A DNA stretch of 5,617 nucleotides, from assembly GCA_945897395.1 (NCBI GenBank), contig CAMDFE010000117.1, positions 1-5,617 on the forward strand, written 5' to 3'. Source of the DNA: Chryseobacterium gleum. Lineage in GTDB: Bacteria > Bacteroidota > Bacteroidia > Flavobacteriales_D > Sanyastnellaceae. Made by a program: the position numbers and the translations under genes. The notes below the pieces were generated by a model. The model saw nothing but the letters and a program-made list of their open reading frames with translations. It ran no database searches and was not told the origin of the DNA. Shown here piece by piece: positions 5,513-5,617 of the stretch (its first letter is position 1; the number at the start of each line of letters is the position of its first letter).

Positions 5513-5520
5513 CAAAATTA
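5513..5520 (-). promoter_or_regulatory. mnmA promoter -7 element TAATTTTG
   Basis: The minus strand reads TAATTTTG-CAAA-ATG, a perfect TAnnTTTG -7 box at the same 4-nt distance from ATG as the one before der. Transcription would begin at or beside the start codon, giving a leaderless message. No TTG is found 19-21 bp upstream; a TTTTTG lies only 12 bp away. The -33 zone is instead occupied by one copy of a 9-bp direct repeat. Confidence 0.65.
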
Positions 5521-5524
5521 GTCG

Positions 5525-5548
5525 AGTCCATTCAAAAACAGTCCATTC
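5525..5548. repeat. 9-bp direct repeat GAATGGACT upstream of mnmA
   Basis: On the minus strand GAATGGACT occurs twice, at 5548-5540 and 5533-5525, with a 15-bp period. The nearer copy ends 4 bp before the mnmA -7 box and the farther one falls about where a -33 element would be. This could be a regulator site or a local duplication. Confidence 0.4.
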
Positions 5549-5563
5549 GAAGAGAAGAAAGAA

Positions 5564-5617
5564 TTACATTTGAAGAAGCGCGCCCGAGGCAACCCCTAAA
5601 ATTAATCTCGTCTTAAC
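5564..5617 (-). CDS. Possible C-terminal tail of a gene entering from the right edge
   Basis: The minus strand is open from the window edge for 17 codons (VKTRLILGVASGALLQM) to a TAA at 5566-5564, about 43 bp before the mnmA -7 box. The other two minus frames hit stops almost at once. A hydrophobic tail of a co-directional upstream gene would fit the layout, but the piece is too short to recognise, and an open frame of this length is expected often by chance. Confidence 0.25.
   Translation of the reverse strand, partial: VKTRLILGVASGALLQM

Overview
The window looks like chromosomal DNA of a Bacteroidetes bacterium, most likely from Flavobacteriales (a Fluviicola/Crocinitomicaceae-like lineage would fit, but this is inference). 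The clues are a secreted protein with a type IX secretion C-terminal sorting domain, two TAnnTTTG-type -7 promoter elements, no Shine-Dalgarno sequences before the starts, and a MnmA with the extended central loop I associate with this phylum. All four clear genes lie on the minus strand.

In transcription order (right to left): a possible gene tail at the right edge (5564-5617); mnmA, tRNA-uridine 2-sulfurtransferase (4324-5508); a 645-residue modular secreted or surface protein with a type IX sorting domain (2288-4225), followed by a strong intrinsic terminator (2235-2266); a small lipoprotein resembling a monohaem cytochrome c with an unusual CX4CH haem motif (1825-2181); and der/engA, the double-GTPase ribosome assembly factor (472-1779). 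Each gene has its own candidate -7 element, so this looks like four adjacent co-directional transcription units rather than one operon. The two housekeeping genes (mnmA, der) carry perfect TAnnTTTG boxes exactly 4 nt before ATG, predicting leaderless mRNAs. The two exported-protein genes share an identical variant octamer, TACATTCG, 15-18 nt before ATG.

The last 471 bases, beyond the der stop, hold no intact gene but are the most unusual part. From one base past the der stop codon runs a tandem array of tiny palindromes (321-470). Each is a 2-5 bp inverted repeat around a mostly 3-nt loop, joined to the next by the 4-nt linker ATTC (CCTC at the far end). Arm sequences differ between units but stay self-complementary. 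A second short array (109-151) shares a 21-bp exact match with the first. Between and partly inside the arrays is a fragment resembling the KilA-N domain of phage-type proteins, broken off where the small array begins. This end therefore looks like a decayed accessory site invaded or shaped by a micro-palindrome repeat family.
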